Shown piece by piece: positions 16,782 to 24,820 of a DNA stretch of 45,167 nucleotides. The stretch's first letter is position 1, and the number at the start of each line of letters is the position of its first letter. The translations under genes were made by a program, and so were the position numbers. Below the pieces are notes generated by a model. It had not been told where the DNA came from and did not search any database. It saw nothing but the letters and a program-made list of their open reading frames with translations. The stretch covers positions 1 to 45,167 of the forward strand of contig NZ_WJNH01000019.1 of NCBI RefSeq assembly GCF_009649735.1, in the 5' to 3' direction. Source of the stretch: Salinibacillus xinjiangensis. GTDB lineage: Bacteria; Bacillota; Bacilli; Bacillales; Alkalibacillaceae.

Positions 16782-17918
16782 ATGGTGAAAACATTTACGT
16801 TAATAGCTACATCTGCTGCTGGACTAGAGTCAGTTGTAGCAAATGAAGTGAAAGCATTAGGGTATACTGATGTCGAAGTAGAAAATGGAAGAGTAATGTA
16901 TAAAACAGATGCGCTTGGTATTGCTAGAAGTAATTTATGGCTAAGAACAGCAGATCGAGTAAAGCTAGTCATGGGCGAATTTGAAACAAAAACCTTCGAT
17001 GAACTGTTTGAAGGAACAAAGGCACTTCCGTGGGAGGATTACATACCTGAGGATGGACAAATACCTGTAATAGGGAAATCCGTTAAATCCCAGCTCCATT
17101 CTGTACCAGATTGTCAGGCTATCGTCAAAAAAGCAATTGTGGATCGTATGACCAAGAAGCATGGCATGGTAGGAAGACTACCAGAGAACGGTCCATTTTA
17201 TCGAGTAGAGGTTGCCTTACTAAAGGATAGGGCGACCATTTCAATGGATACCTCAGGGACTGGACTACATAAACGGGGCTACCGAATTAAACAAAACGAG
17301 GCCCCATTAAAGGAGACGTTAGCTGCAGCTCTCATTCAGCTGACCAACTGGCGTCCTAATGATCCGTTTATCGATCCTTTTACAGGCTCTGGTACAATAC
17401 CAATTGAAGCTGCTCTAATTGGTCAAAATATTGCACCTGGATTTAACCGGGAATTTGCGGCTGAAGAATGGCCAATTGTACCTCAAAAAATATGGGATGA
17501 GGCCTTAACAGAAGCAGAAGATGAGGCGAATTACGACCAGCCATTAGATATATCGGGATTTGATATCGACCATCGTATGATTGAGTTTGCCCAAGCCAAT
17601 GCACAAGAAGCGGGACTTGTTGATTTAATCCATTGGAAGCAAATGCAGGCTAAAGACTTAAATCCCAAAGTTCCCAATGGATATTTAATCGGAAATCCTC
17701 CTTATGGTGAACGCCTAGGAGAACGAGATGAGGTCGAGCAGATTTATCGTGACTTAGGTTCAATCATGAACCAGCATCCAAGCTGGAGTGTTTATATTTT
17801 AACTTCGTATGAGGATTTTGAAAAAATGTATGGGAAAAAAGCAACGAAGAAACGTAAGCTTTATAATGGGTTTATTCGGACGGATTACTATCAGTACTTT
17901 GGGAAAAGAGAAAAGTAG
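16782..17918 (+). CDS. ypsC: Class I SAM-dependent rRNA/tRNA methyltransferase with THUMP domain
   Basis: A 378-residue protein of the YpsC/RlmL-like family. Residues ~1-160 include a ferredoxin-like part and THUMP RNA-binding domain. The catalytic domain has the SAM-binding DPFTGSGTIPIEAALIG and the base-contacting GNPPYGERLG (NPPY) motif, typical of exocyclic-amine N-methylation of RNA. I infer a guanine N2-methylation of rRNA by homology only. The ATG at 16782 is preceded by AAGGGAAGGTGCG. The last 147 nt (17772-17918) recur as a decayed copy at 19080-19225, indicating a recombination event at the 3' end. Confidence 0.93.
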   Translation: MVKTFTLIATSAAGLESVVANEVKALGYTDVEVENGRVMYKTDALGIARSNLWLRTADRVKLVMGEFETKTFDELFEGTKALPWEDYIPEDGQIPVIGKSVKSQLHSVPDCQAIVKKAIVDRMTKKHGMVGRLPENGPFYRVEVALLKDRATISMDTSGTGLHKRGYRIKQNEAPLKETLAAALIQLTNWRPNDPFIDPFTGSGTIPIEAALIGQNIAPGFNREFAAEEWPIVPQKIWDEALTEAEDEANYDQPLDISGFDIDHRMIEFAQANAQEAGLVDLIHWKQMQAKDLNPKVPNGYLIGNPPYGERLGERDEVEQIYRDLGSIMNQHPSWSVYILTSYEDFEKMYGKKATKKRKLYNGFIRTDYYQYFGKREK

Positions 17919-18282
17919 GAATCCCATTATATCAAGGGTTACAAGCATTAAAATAATTGTTTAATATTTATCTAGATCTTGTCAAGTTGACCAGATTCTT
18001 TTCTTTATAAATTAGGAAAAGGATGTGGTCTTTTTTGTTGTTAAAATTATTTTGCAGTTATTCGGGTGTATGGAAAAAACGTTAAACAGGCAGGAGCACC
18101 ATGAGTAACAAATTGAAAAAGGAATTAGCGGAATAAGAGAATGAATAATTAGACTCATTCTAAATGGGTTTAATCATGACAAAAACTAACATATTCTTTA
18201 AAAAAAGGGTGCCAAAAGACCCTGTTTTTGGTATGATTAAACAGAAATTTAAAATACATATAATTTGGAGGTATTTTACAAC
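17919..18282. other. AT-rich intergenic segment with a large imperfect palindrome
   Basis: No convincing gene. An 11-codon frame starting at the ATG at 18101, with GGAG upstream, ends in a stop at once and looks like a remnant or chance. Arms of 19 nt at 18168-18186 (GTTTAATCATGACAAAAAC) and 18224-18242 pair with two mismatches. An inner AGGGT/ACCCT pair (18206-18210, 18219-18223) adjoins the right arm, giving a bulged hairpin about 75 nt long directly upstream of the lipoprotein gene. The whole segment lies inside the apparent insertion next to ypsC. Confidence 0.6.
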
Positions 18283-18927
18283 ATGAAAAAAGTATTACTC
18301 GGAGTACTATTTCTTGCAATTATCTATTTAGTAGCATGTAGTAATGATGAAGAAAGCACTACACAAGAAGAGGAAAATCAAGAATCAGAAGTACATCAAG
18401 AAGAGGTCGTCAATCAAGAAAAAGAGGATATTACGAGTGATAACACCGAAGAAGTTGAACAAGCTGTTGTAGGTTTGTTTGAGAACATTTTTACAGGTAA
18501 TGTGTCTGATATTAATTTTTATAGTGAAACACAAAAAGAGGAATATAGTAAAGTCGACCTTGGGTACAATCCGGTAAGTGCTAAAGAGGATGGGTATAGT
18601 TTTAAGTTTGATGAAAATTTATTTGCATATCACCAGATTGATGATTTAGTGAAGTTTGCATTTGGATATGAGGTTATTAAACCAAATGGAGAAGTATTAG
18701 GTTATGCTCAAGCCAGTGGGAGTTTTATAGAAGTAGATAATGAATATAAGTTTGTAGCTATTCCATCTATTATTTCTTCTGATTATGATAAATTAGAGGA
18801 CGAGATTATTAATGAGTTTAATAATATGAACTCAGATAGTGAATATAGTGAATACCGTGAATGGGCATTAAATACTTTTAATGGTGCTAGAAAAGATGAA
18901 TTAAACGCATTTATTAATAAATATTAA
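18283..18927 (+). CDS. Lipoprotein of unknown function
   Basis: A 214-residue predicted lipoprotein with a type II signal peptide: basic MKK, hydrophobic stretch and the lipobox LVAC with the lipidated cysteine at residue 19. A Glu/Gln-rich linker (about 22-60) leads to a globular domain of ~150 residues rich in Tyr, Asn and Asp (ITSDNTEEVEQAVVGLFENIF...). I do not recognise the domain; an NTF2-like or DUF-type extracytoplasmic fold is possible. TTGGAGG is ~11 nt before the ATG. It is alone between intact ypsC and a decayed second ypsC 3' end, so it was probably brought in by recombination. Confidence 0.75.
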   Translation: MKKVLLGVLFLAIIYLVACSNDEESTTQEEENQESEVHQEEVVNQEKEDITSDNTEEVEQAVVGLFENIFTGNVSDINFYSETQKEEYSKVDLGYNPVSAKEDGYSFKFDENLFAYHQIDDLVKFAFGYEVIKPNGEVLGYAQASGSFIEVDNEYKFVAIPSIISSDYDKLEDEIINEFNNMNSDSEYSEYREWALNTFNGARKDELNAFINKY

Positions 18928-18970
18928 TCTTGTTTAAGTTTTAGTTCTTTTGTAACGATATTAAAATTTA

Positions 18971-19003
18971 AAAAAGCCCTTCTATTTTTGTAGAGGGGCT
19001 TTA
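18971..19003 (+). terminator. Terminator after the lipoprotein gene
   Basis: AAAAGCCCTTCTA, a T-rich loop and TAGAGGGGCTTTA form a stem of about 12 bp with one wobble, 43 nt after the stop codon. Confidence 0.75.
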
Positions 19004-19079
19004 ATCATTTTCATAACTGATATACTAATACTGAAAAAGAATATTTTGGTATTTAAAAGACCTATGCTCGATTATAGAA

Positions 19080-19225
19080 CAGCATCCAAGCTGGAGTGTT
19101 TAAATTTTAACTTCCTATGAGGATTTTGAAAAAATATATGGGAAAAAGAAACGAAGAAACGTAAGCCTTATAATGGATTTATTCGGACCGATTATTATCA
19201 GTACTTTGGGAAAAGAGAGAAATAG
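19080..19225 (+). pseudogene. Decayed duplicate of the ypsC 3' end
   Basis: This 146-nt stretch matches 17772-17918 at the end of ypsC with ten substitutions and one deleted base by my count. Six substitutions are synonymous, and the terminal residues RTDYYQYFGKREK plus stop are retained. A TAT-to-TAA change and the single-base deletion inactivate it. The pattern of synonymous change shows it descends from a functional, already diverged allele rather than from a recent copying error. A strong inverted repeat that looks like the original ypsC terminator follows at 19232-19276. Confidence 0.88.
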
Positions 19226-19231
19226 TATGTA

Positions 19232-19276
19232 GAAAGGTATCAGCTTTGAGAAAATGGAACAAAGCTGATACCTTTC
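19232..19276. terminator. Strong inverted repeat, probable ancestral ypsC terminator
   Basis: GAAAGGTATCAGCTTTG and its exact reverse complement CAAAGCTGATACCTTTC form a 17-bp stem with an 11-nt loop, six bases after the decayed ypsC end. The T-run after it is weak (CTGTATGTT). Confidence 0.65.
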
Positions 19277-19372
19277 CTGTATGTTAATACTCCTATTCTT
19301 AGAAATTACCAAAAGTGTGATTCTATTATTTTATTTCCTATCATAGGTTTACTAGTAGAGGAGGGTAAAGCT

Positions 19373-20551
19373 ATGAAGTGGAAAATGAAAAACAAAGTCT
19401 TGAACCGAAAGAAGCCCATGGATCGTCAAATACGCCCTTTACTGATGAGGTTTTATATATTTTTATTAGCGTTTATTTTGGTGATTAGTCTACTATCATT
19501 ACCAGTATTTCAAAATAAAGTATTTCATCTAAATTCGATAGAGCAAATGACGAGTTCAGAATCGATTACTAATATGCTGTTAACGGCAATGAGTACTGAG
19601 ATGCCTGAACTTGAGCATTCATTTGAATCTAGAATCGAGCTACCATCCCTTTCAACATTAGCCTTTGAAATTACAACTGGGATTAAACCGACTGAATTAT
19701 CAACGATACTAGGAAAAGGTCTACCTGGCTTTGATCGGTATAGCACCGAAATCTATGTGGCTGGGGAAGGGACGGATTATTCGACGTTACCGATTGAGTC
19801 ACCCCCGCCTGATTTTGATGAATTGTTAAAGGATGAGGAATCTACGCCTAAGGAAGAGCCTGAGGAGCCAAAGGATCAACCGAAAAACGCATCGGTATTT
19901 ATTTATCACAGTCATAGTTGGGAGGCGTTTCGTCCTTTAATGGATGAGGATGCTGAAAAACCTAGTGATTCCTCCAGCGTTGATCCAAAAGAAAATATAC
20001 TGCATGTGGGCTCTATGATTTCTAAGGAACTAGAACAACACGGTATACCAACTATTCATGACCAAACCAATATTGCTAAGGCATTAAATGCTAAAGGATT
20101 ACAATGGTCTGATTCATATAAAGCCTCTAAAGATATATTAGAAACCGCTACAACCAAACATAATGAGCTAGAGTACTTTATTGATGTGCACCGTGATGCA
20201 GCAGGTAGGGATGTTACGACCAAGAAAATAAACGGTAAAAGCTATGCAAGATTATATTTTATTGTTGGGAAAGAGCACAAAGACTATCAGAAAAATCGCG
20301 AATTCATGAAAAAGTTAAATACAAAGCTTGAAGAGAAATATCCAGGCATTAGCCGTGGGATATTCGTGAAGGATAAATACGATGGAAATGGTGTTTACAA
20401 CCAAAATATTTCAGAAAAAGCTATCTTAATAGAAGTTGGTGGAATAGATAATACCGAAGAGGAATTAAAGAATACAGCTAAGGCATTTGCAGATGTGTTC
20501 AGTGAATTTTATGATGGGGCAGTTGAAGTGGATGCAAAGTCAAACGAGTAA
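19373..20551 (+). CDS. spoIIP: Stage II sporulation protein P (SpoIIP) peptidoglycan hydrolase
   Basis: A 392-residue SpoIIP homologue. It has an N-terminal basic segment and a transmembrane anchor (about 25-46), then a linker containing the conserved LPGFDRYSTEIYVAGEGTDYSTLP. The C-terminal amidase/endopeptidase domain carries YHSHSWEAF (H179, H181), DVHRD (H273) and ILIEVGG (E354), the expected zinc and catalytic residues. SpoIIP works with SpoIID and SpoIIM to thin septal peptidoglycan during engulfment. GAGGAGG precedes the ATG. In B. subtilis spoIIP sits beside gpr, not here, so this may be a paralogue or a rearranged locus. Confidence 0.92.
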   Translation: MKWKMKNKVLNRKKPMDRQIRPLLMRFYIFLLAFILVISLLSLPVFQNKVFHLNSIEQMTSSESITNMLLTAMSTEMPELEHSFESRIELPSLSTLAFEITTGIKPTELSTILGKGLPGFDRYSTEIYVAGEGTDYSTLPIESPPPDFDELLKDEESTPKEEPEEPKDQPKNASVFIYHSHSWEAFRPLMDEDAEKPSDSSSVDPKENILHVGSMISKELEQHGIPTIHDQTNIAKALNAKGLQWSDSYKASKDILETATTKHNELEYFIDVHRDAAGRDVTTKKINGKSYARLYFIVGKEHKDYQKNREFMKKLNTKLEEKYPGISRGIFVKDKYDGNGVYNQNISEKAILIEVGGIDNTEEELKNTAKAFADVFSEFYDGAVEVDAKSNE

Positions 20552-20657
20552 CTCGTGGAAGGATTTTCATTTTCTACTAGTTCTTACAAGCAGAAAAGGG
20601 AATAAAACGTTATAATAGATTCAGAACATATATAGAAATATTAAGGGGTTGAACAAT

Positions 20658-22160
20658 TTGTCTAAAAGCTATACGCAAACTGAGCAACAATTTTTGGATT
20701 ATTTGAAAGAAATCCAATCTTACAATGAAGCGATTAGTGTTATGTATTGGGACCTGCGCACAAAGGCACCTAAAAAGGGTGTCAAACAGCGTTCTGAAAC
20801 CATTGGAATGCTTTCACAAAAGGTTCATCAGCTGTCTACTTCCGATCAAATGAAAGCCTTTATTGATCAGTTAAAGGACAATACAGACGATGAAATTATC
20901 CAAAAGTCTGTTTTAGAAAGTGAAAGAGAATATGAATTAAATGCCAAAATTCCTGAAGACGAGTTCAAAAAGTATGTGATTTTACAATCAGAGGCAGAAT
21001 CAGTATGGGAAGAGGCTAGAGAGAAGTCCGATTTTGAAATGTTTCGCCCGTATTTAGAGAAATTAGTAGAATATAATATAAAGTTTGCTAATTATTGGGG
21101 ATATAAAGAAAACATTTACGATGCTTTACTTGATAATTTTGAACCGGGTATGACAGTTGCAACCTTAGACAAGGTTTTCCCAGCTCTAAGGGATGCTTTA
21201 ACACCACTTATTGAAAAGGTTGAGCAATCCAATCACAAGCCTGACACGTCAAATATTCTTGTTCCTTTTGCTAAGGAAAAACAAGAAGCGTTTAGCCTTG
21301 AAATCCTTAAGGAAATGGGCTATGACTTTGAGGCGGGCCGCTTGGATGATACGGTTCATCCGTTTATGATTGCTTTAAATCCAAATGATGTTCGTGTTAC
21401 TACACGCTACGATGAGCATGACTTTCGGATGGCAGTGTTTGGAACGATCCATGAAGGTGGGCACGCCTTGTATGAGCAAAATTTGGATGAGTCTTTAATC
21501 GATACACCACTCGCAACGGGTACATCAAACGGCATTCATGAATCACAATCCTTATTCTGGGAGACCTATGTTGCACGTAGTCGAGCCTTCTGGGAGCGCT
21601 ATTTTGAGAAGCTAAAGGAATATGCTCCAAAAGAGATTGGCGAGCTTTCCAAAGAGGAGTTTTATCGTGCTGTGAATGAAGTGAAGCCATCCTTTATTCG
21701 AATCGAAGCCGATGAGATGACTTATCCACTTCATATCATGATTCGTTATGAGCTGGAGAAGGGCTTGATTAATCAGGAGATTGAGGTCAAGGACTTGCCG
21801 AAGCTATGGAATGATAAGATGGAGGAATATTTAGGTATTCGTCCGGAAAATGATGGTGAAGGGGTCTTACAGGATGTTCATTGGGCTGGCGGTGCCTTTG
21901 GTTATTTCCCTTCCTACGCCCTTGGCTATATGTATGGTGCACAGCTGCACAATGCGATGAACGAGCAATTTGATGTTAGCCAGGCAATTGAAAATGGGGA
22001 GTTAAATAAAATTAAAGAATGGTTAAAAGACAACGTACATCAATACGGGAAGACGAAGAAGCCTTTAGAGATTTTGCTGGATGTGACAGGTGAAGGTTTA
22101 AACGCGGATTATTTGGTTAATTATCTAGAGGAAAAATACAAGGATATTTATAAGTGGTAA
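20658..22160 (+). CDS. ypwA: M32 family metallocarboxypeptidase
   Basis: A 500-residue thermostable-carboxypeptidase-1 type enzyme removing C-terminal residues from peptides in the cytoplasm. The zinc motif HEGGH is at 265-269 (GTIHEGGHALYEQN). Family blocks such as GIHESQSLFWE, EADEMTYPLHIMIRYELE and DVHWAGGAFGYFPSYALGYMYGAQL are intact. The start is most likely the TTG at 20658, with AAGGGG 10 nt upstream. The upstream in-frame TTG at 20649 abuts that site. Length then equals the 501-residue B. subtilis YpwA closely. A bidirectional terminator follows. Confidence 0.93.
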   Translation: MSKSYTQTEQQFLDYLKEIQSYNEAISVMYWDLRTKAPKKGVKQRSETIGMLSQKVHQLSTSDQMKAFIDQLKDNTDDEIIQKSVLESEREYELNAKIPEDEFKKYVILQSEAESVWEEAREKSDFEMFRPYLEKLVEYNIKFANYWGYKENIYDALLDNFEPGMTVATLDKVFPALRDALTPLIEKVEQSNHKPDTSNILVPFAKEKQEAFSLEILKEMGYDFEAGRLDDTVHPFMIALNPNDVRVTTRYDEHDFRMAVFGTIHEGGHALYEQNLDESLIDTPLATGTSNGIHESQSLFWETYVARSRAFWERYFEKLKEYAPKEIGELSKEEFYRAVNEVKPSFIRIEADEMTYPLHIMIRYELEKGLINQEIEVKDLPKLWNDKMEEYLGIRPENDGEGVLQDVHWAGGAFGYFPSYALGYMYGAQLHNAMNEQFDVSQAIENGELNKIKEWLKDNVHQYGKTKKPLEILLDVTGEGLNADYLVNYLEEKYKDIYKW

Positions 22161-22171
22161 AAAGGGAATAG

Positions 22172-22209
22172 AAGGGGCTAGCACGAGATGTGTGCTAGCC
22201 CCTTTTTTT
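22172..22209. terminator. Bidirectional terminator between ypwA and the oxidase operon
   Basis: GGGGCTAGCAC, a short loop and GTGCTAGCCCC followed by seven Ts, placed between convergent genes. Confidence 0.9.
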
Positions 22210-22210
22210 G

Positions 22211-23863
22211 TTATCCTCTTCCAATTGGGAACTGGAATCCTGGTGAACCAGGAGGTGAATTTTGAATGATATCAATAAATGGAATGGTATAAGCAAACAG
22301 AATTAAAACTGCTGCAATTCCAATCCATAGCTTCCAGTTTTCAAAGACCATTGGTGTTCTTTCGTTAACATCTGCATATTCTGCAACTGGAAACTCTTGA
22401 TCACCTTTTGGCGTACCGAAAGATAGTTTAAAGAAAATATAAACCATTAAGATAATCCCGATAAAGAGAATGGATCCTCCTACAGCTTGTGCAATTTGGT
22501 ATCCAACCCATTCTTGTGCTTGCTCACTTCCGCCATAAGTAGAGAAAGCTGAACGTCTTGGTGCGCCTAATAGGCCTTGAATGTGCATGGAGCCAGACAT
22601 AATAGACATACCAATTGTCCATACCCATGTTTGAATAAGTCCGAGTTTATTAAGCTTTGGTGTTAATGTACGTCCCTTTAGGTGAGGGATTAGCCAATAA
22701 GATAGTCCAAAGAACGTTAGCATAACCGTTGTTGCAACAGTTAGATGGAAATGTCCTGTTACCCAGATGGTATTGTGAATAACACCATTTAGTTGGTTCG
22801 ATGCGTTGATCAAACCACCTGCACCACCTGGAATAAAGGCAACCATTCCGATAAATGGTGCTAGGAAACGAACATCTTTCCATGGAAGTCCTTTAAACCA
22901 TTTGAATAATCCTTTATGTCCTTTAGCTCTTCCTGCCATTTCAAAGCTTGCAAACATTGAGAATGCAGTAAGAAGAGATGGAATGGCAACCATAAAGGTT
23001 AAGATAACCTGAATATACTTCCAGAATGGATCAATACCAGGCTCTGTTAGCTGGTGGTGAAAACCAACTGGAATGGAGAAAAGTAGGAACAAGAGAAAAG
23101 CTAATCTTGCTAAGCCATCACTAAAGATTTTTCCACCGATAATTTTTGGAATAATGGTATACCATGCCATATAAGCAGGTAGTAACCAGAAATATACAAG
23201 TGGATGTCCAAAGTACCAGAAGAGGGTACGACTTACAAGCACATTAATTTCATCTACCATTCCGAGTGACCACGGAATGAATTGGAATAGTACAGTGGAA
23301 GCAACACCTAATGTACTAATGAACCAGATGAGCATATTAATAACAACCATGAAAGCCATTAATGGTGACTTTTCACCTGGATCTTGTTTTTTCCATTGAT
23401 AGAGCTGATTAAAGTTTATGAAACAAGCAATCCATGTACCGACTACGAATAATGCTAATCCAATGTAGTAAAGTGGATGTGCTTGTAAAGGTGCGTAAAA
23501 GGTATAAAGGACATTAGCTTCCCCTAATAAAATCATGGTAGCAGCCATGATTGTACCGGCTAATGTAACAATATAGCCAATCCAGGCCCATTTTCTATGA
23601 CCTTTTGACATGCCAACACTTTTACTCATTAACGCATATTGGAACCCGATAATGAAGAAAGTAGTTAATACCAAGCCTAAAACAACACCATGAACAGTTA
23701 AGATTTGATAGTAGCCAATCCCAAATGGAAGTGTAAATTCACCAGATCTCACAAATGTTTGTAAAAGACCCATTAATCCCCCAACTAATAGAGCTATAAA
23801 TGCAACGTACATATGGGCCATCGCGATTTTAGATTCTGGTTTTGGAATTTTGTTTTTTAACAT
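22211..23863 (-). CDS. cbaA: ba3-type cytochrome c oxidase subunit I
   Basis: A 550-residue, 12-13-helix haem-copper oxidase subunit I of the ba3 (type B) family, the catalytic proton-pumping terminal oxidase subunit. The low-spin haem ligand H59 (TVHGVVLGL), the H220-P-L-V-Y224 His-Tyr pair, H269-H270 of the CuB site and H371-F-H373 (haem ligands) are all present. There is no haem-copper subunit III-type gene nearby. The ATG overlaps the stop of the subunit II gene by one base (TAATG), and GTGGAGGTG lies upstream. It is the last gene of a three-gene operon on the minus strand. Confidence 0.94.
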   Translation of the reverse strand: MLKNKIPKPESKIAMAHMYVAFIALLVGGLMGLLQTFVRSGEFTLPFGIGYYQILTVHGVVLGLVLTTFFIIGFQYALMSKSVGMSKGHRKWAWIGYIVTLAGTIMAATMILLGEANVLYTFYAPLQAHPLYYIGLALFVVGTWIACFINFNQLYQWKKQDPGEKSPLMAFMVVINMLIWFISTLGVASTVLFQFIPWSLGMVDEINVLVSRTLFWYFGHPLVYFWLLPAYMAWYTIIPKIIGGKIFSDGLARLAFLLFLLFSIPVGFHHQLTEPGIDPFWKYIQVILTFMVAIPSLLTAFSMFASFEMAGRAKGHKGLFKWFKGLPWKDVRFLAPFIGMVAFIPGGAGGLINASNQLNGVIHNTIWVTGHFHLTVATTVMLTFFGLSYWLIPHLKGRTLTPKLNKLGLIQTWVWTIGMSIMSGSMHIQGLLGAPRRSAFSTYGGSEQAQEWVGYQIAQAVGGSILFIGIILMVYIFFKLSFGTPKGDQEFPVAEYADVNERTPMVFENWKLWIGIAAVLILFAYTIPFIDIIQNSPPGSPGFQFPIGRG

Positions 23864-24366
23864 TATTCATACACCTCCACGATTGCTGACATCATGTGGT
23901 GACCTACACCACAGTACTCATTACAGACGAGTGTGTATTCTCCGGGGTTATCTAAAGTAGTTTCATAATCACTGATGTAGCCTGGTTCTAGCATCATGTT
24001 GACGTTGGTTCCAGATAGATGGAAACCGTGCACAACATCAGATGTTGTAGCTTGGAAGGTAACATTTGCCCCTGCTGGAATACGGATTTTTTTAACAGGT
24101 GCACCTTCTTCGTCCTTTCCTAAATCATAATTAAAAGCACTAGCTAATACGTTGACGACGTATTCATTTTCTCCAACCTGCTGTACTCCTAAATTTTCCT
24201 CCTTAAAGGAGTTGTGCGCTTGAACGTTTTGTGGATTTAATGTTACTAAACAACTTGGTGGCTGTGTACCTTGGTAGAAGGCTCCCCATCCTAAAACAAT
24301 AAGAAATACGAGTAGAGATCCGATACCAAAAGTCAGCCAGATTTTTTCATACTTATGCACATGCAT
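23863..24366 (-). CDS. cbaB: ba3-type cytochrome c oxidase subunit II (CuA)
   Basis: A 167-residue subunit II with a single N-terminal membrane helix (about 10-31), as in ba3 oxidases, and an extracytoplasmic cupredoxin domain. The binuclear CuA ligands are complete: H113, then C148, C152, H156 and M159 in VCNEYCGVGHHMM. It receives electrons from cytochrome c and passes them to subunit I. AGGGGGA lies about 8 nt upstream of the ATG. It is flanked by the subunit IIa gene (28 nt upstream) and overlaps subunit I by one base. Confidence 0.94.
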   Translation of the reverse strand: MHVHKYEKIWLTFGIGSLLVFLIVLGWGAFYQGTQPPSCLVTLNPQNVQAHNSFKEENLGVQQVGENEYVVNVLASAFNYDLGKDEEGAPVKKIRIPAGANVTFQATTSDVVHGFHLSGTNVNMMLEPGYISDYETTLDNPGEYTLVCNEYCGVGHHMMSAIVEVYE

Positions 24367-24394
24367 AGCTTGGTCCCCCTAACCAATTAAGTTT

Positions 24395-24568
24395 TTAACG
24401 ATACATGTAAAGTGCATAAACACCTATCCATGAAACGACGATAAATACTCCGATGAACATAACAGCAGCAAATGTGCCCTTTAAGTTCGGTTCTTCGTGA
24501 GTTTCTATATCCTCAACCTCATGAACATCATGTGCAGAGCTTTGTTTTAGAGCGGATTGTTTGCTCAT
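24395..24568 (-). CDS. Cytochrome c oxidase subunit IIa-like single-helix protein
   Basis: A 57-residue protein with an acidic soluble N-terminus and one C-terminal membrane helix (GTFAAVMFIGVFIVVSWIGVYALYMYR in the last third). It heads the oxidase operon, the position and shape of the CoxIIa (subunit IIa) family of ba3 oxidases. It completes the helix that subunit II lacks relative to aa3 enzymes. The ATG at 24568 follows GGGGATGAAGG; an in-frame ATG at 24589 lacks a ribosome site. Confidence 0.8.
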   Translation of the reverse strand: MSKQSALKQSSAHDVHEVEDIETHEEPNLKGTFAAVMFIGVFIVVSWIGVYALYMYR

Positions 24569-24702
24569 AAAACCTTCATCCCCTTTCATAAGAATGATTA
24601 CAATATCATAGTACTAATAAGCTATGTATTTGGATAGATAATCCAAAGAGGATTCACAAATTGTTCATTTTACCGACTAATTTTGTTCATAAATAAGAAT
24701 TG

Positions 24703-24757
24703 CTTTAACACTTTAAAGGATGTGGGGTCAGACCCCACATCCTTTAAAGTGTTAAAG
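24703..24757. repeat. 55-bp perfect palindrome (REP-like, GGGGTC-A-GACCCC core)
   Basis: Arms of 27 nt match exactly around a single central A at 24730; the core is GGGGTCAGACCCC and the arms carry CTTTAAAGGATGT. It lies in the shared upstream region of the divergent oxidase operon and SDR gene, with no T-run. A related but imperfect element with a GGGGTCTGTCCCC core lies at the other end of the SDR gene. The rest of 24569-24820 holds no recognisable gene. Confidence 0.9.
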
Positions 24758-24820
24758 TGTTGGTGGGAAATGGTACAATGAAAGGGTTACTGAACATACA
24801 TAAAGAGGGGGTTTTAAAGA

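Noticed and set aside
18101-18136. Eleven-codon frame MSNKLKKELAE with GGAG upstream
   Set aside because: Too short and unconserved as far as I can tell; treated as chance or a remnant in the inserted segment.
17919-19079. Integrative element with integrase at the ypsC 3' end
   Set aside because: The interval contains only a lipoprotein gene; no integrase, relaxase or att-like core beyond the ypsC homology is visible.
24703-24757. The perfect palindrome as a Rho-independent terminator
   Set aside because: It lies between divergent genes with no T-run, so there is nothing to terminate; a REP-like repeat or regulator site is more likely.
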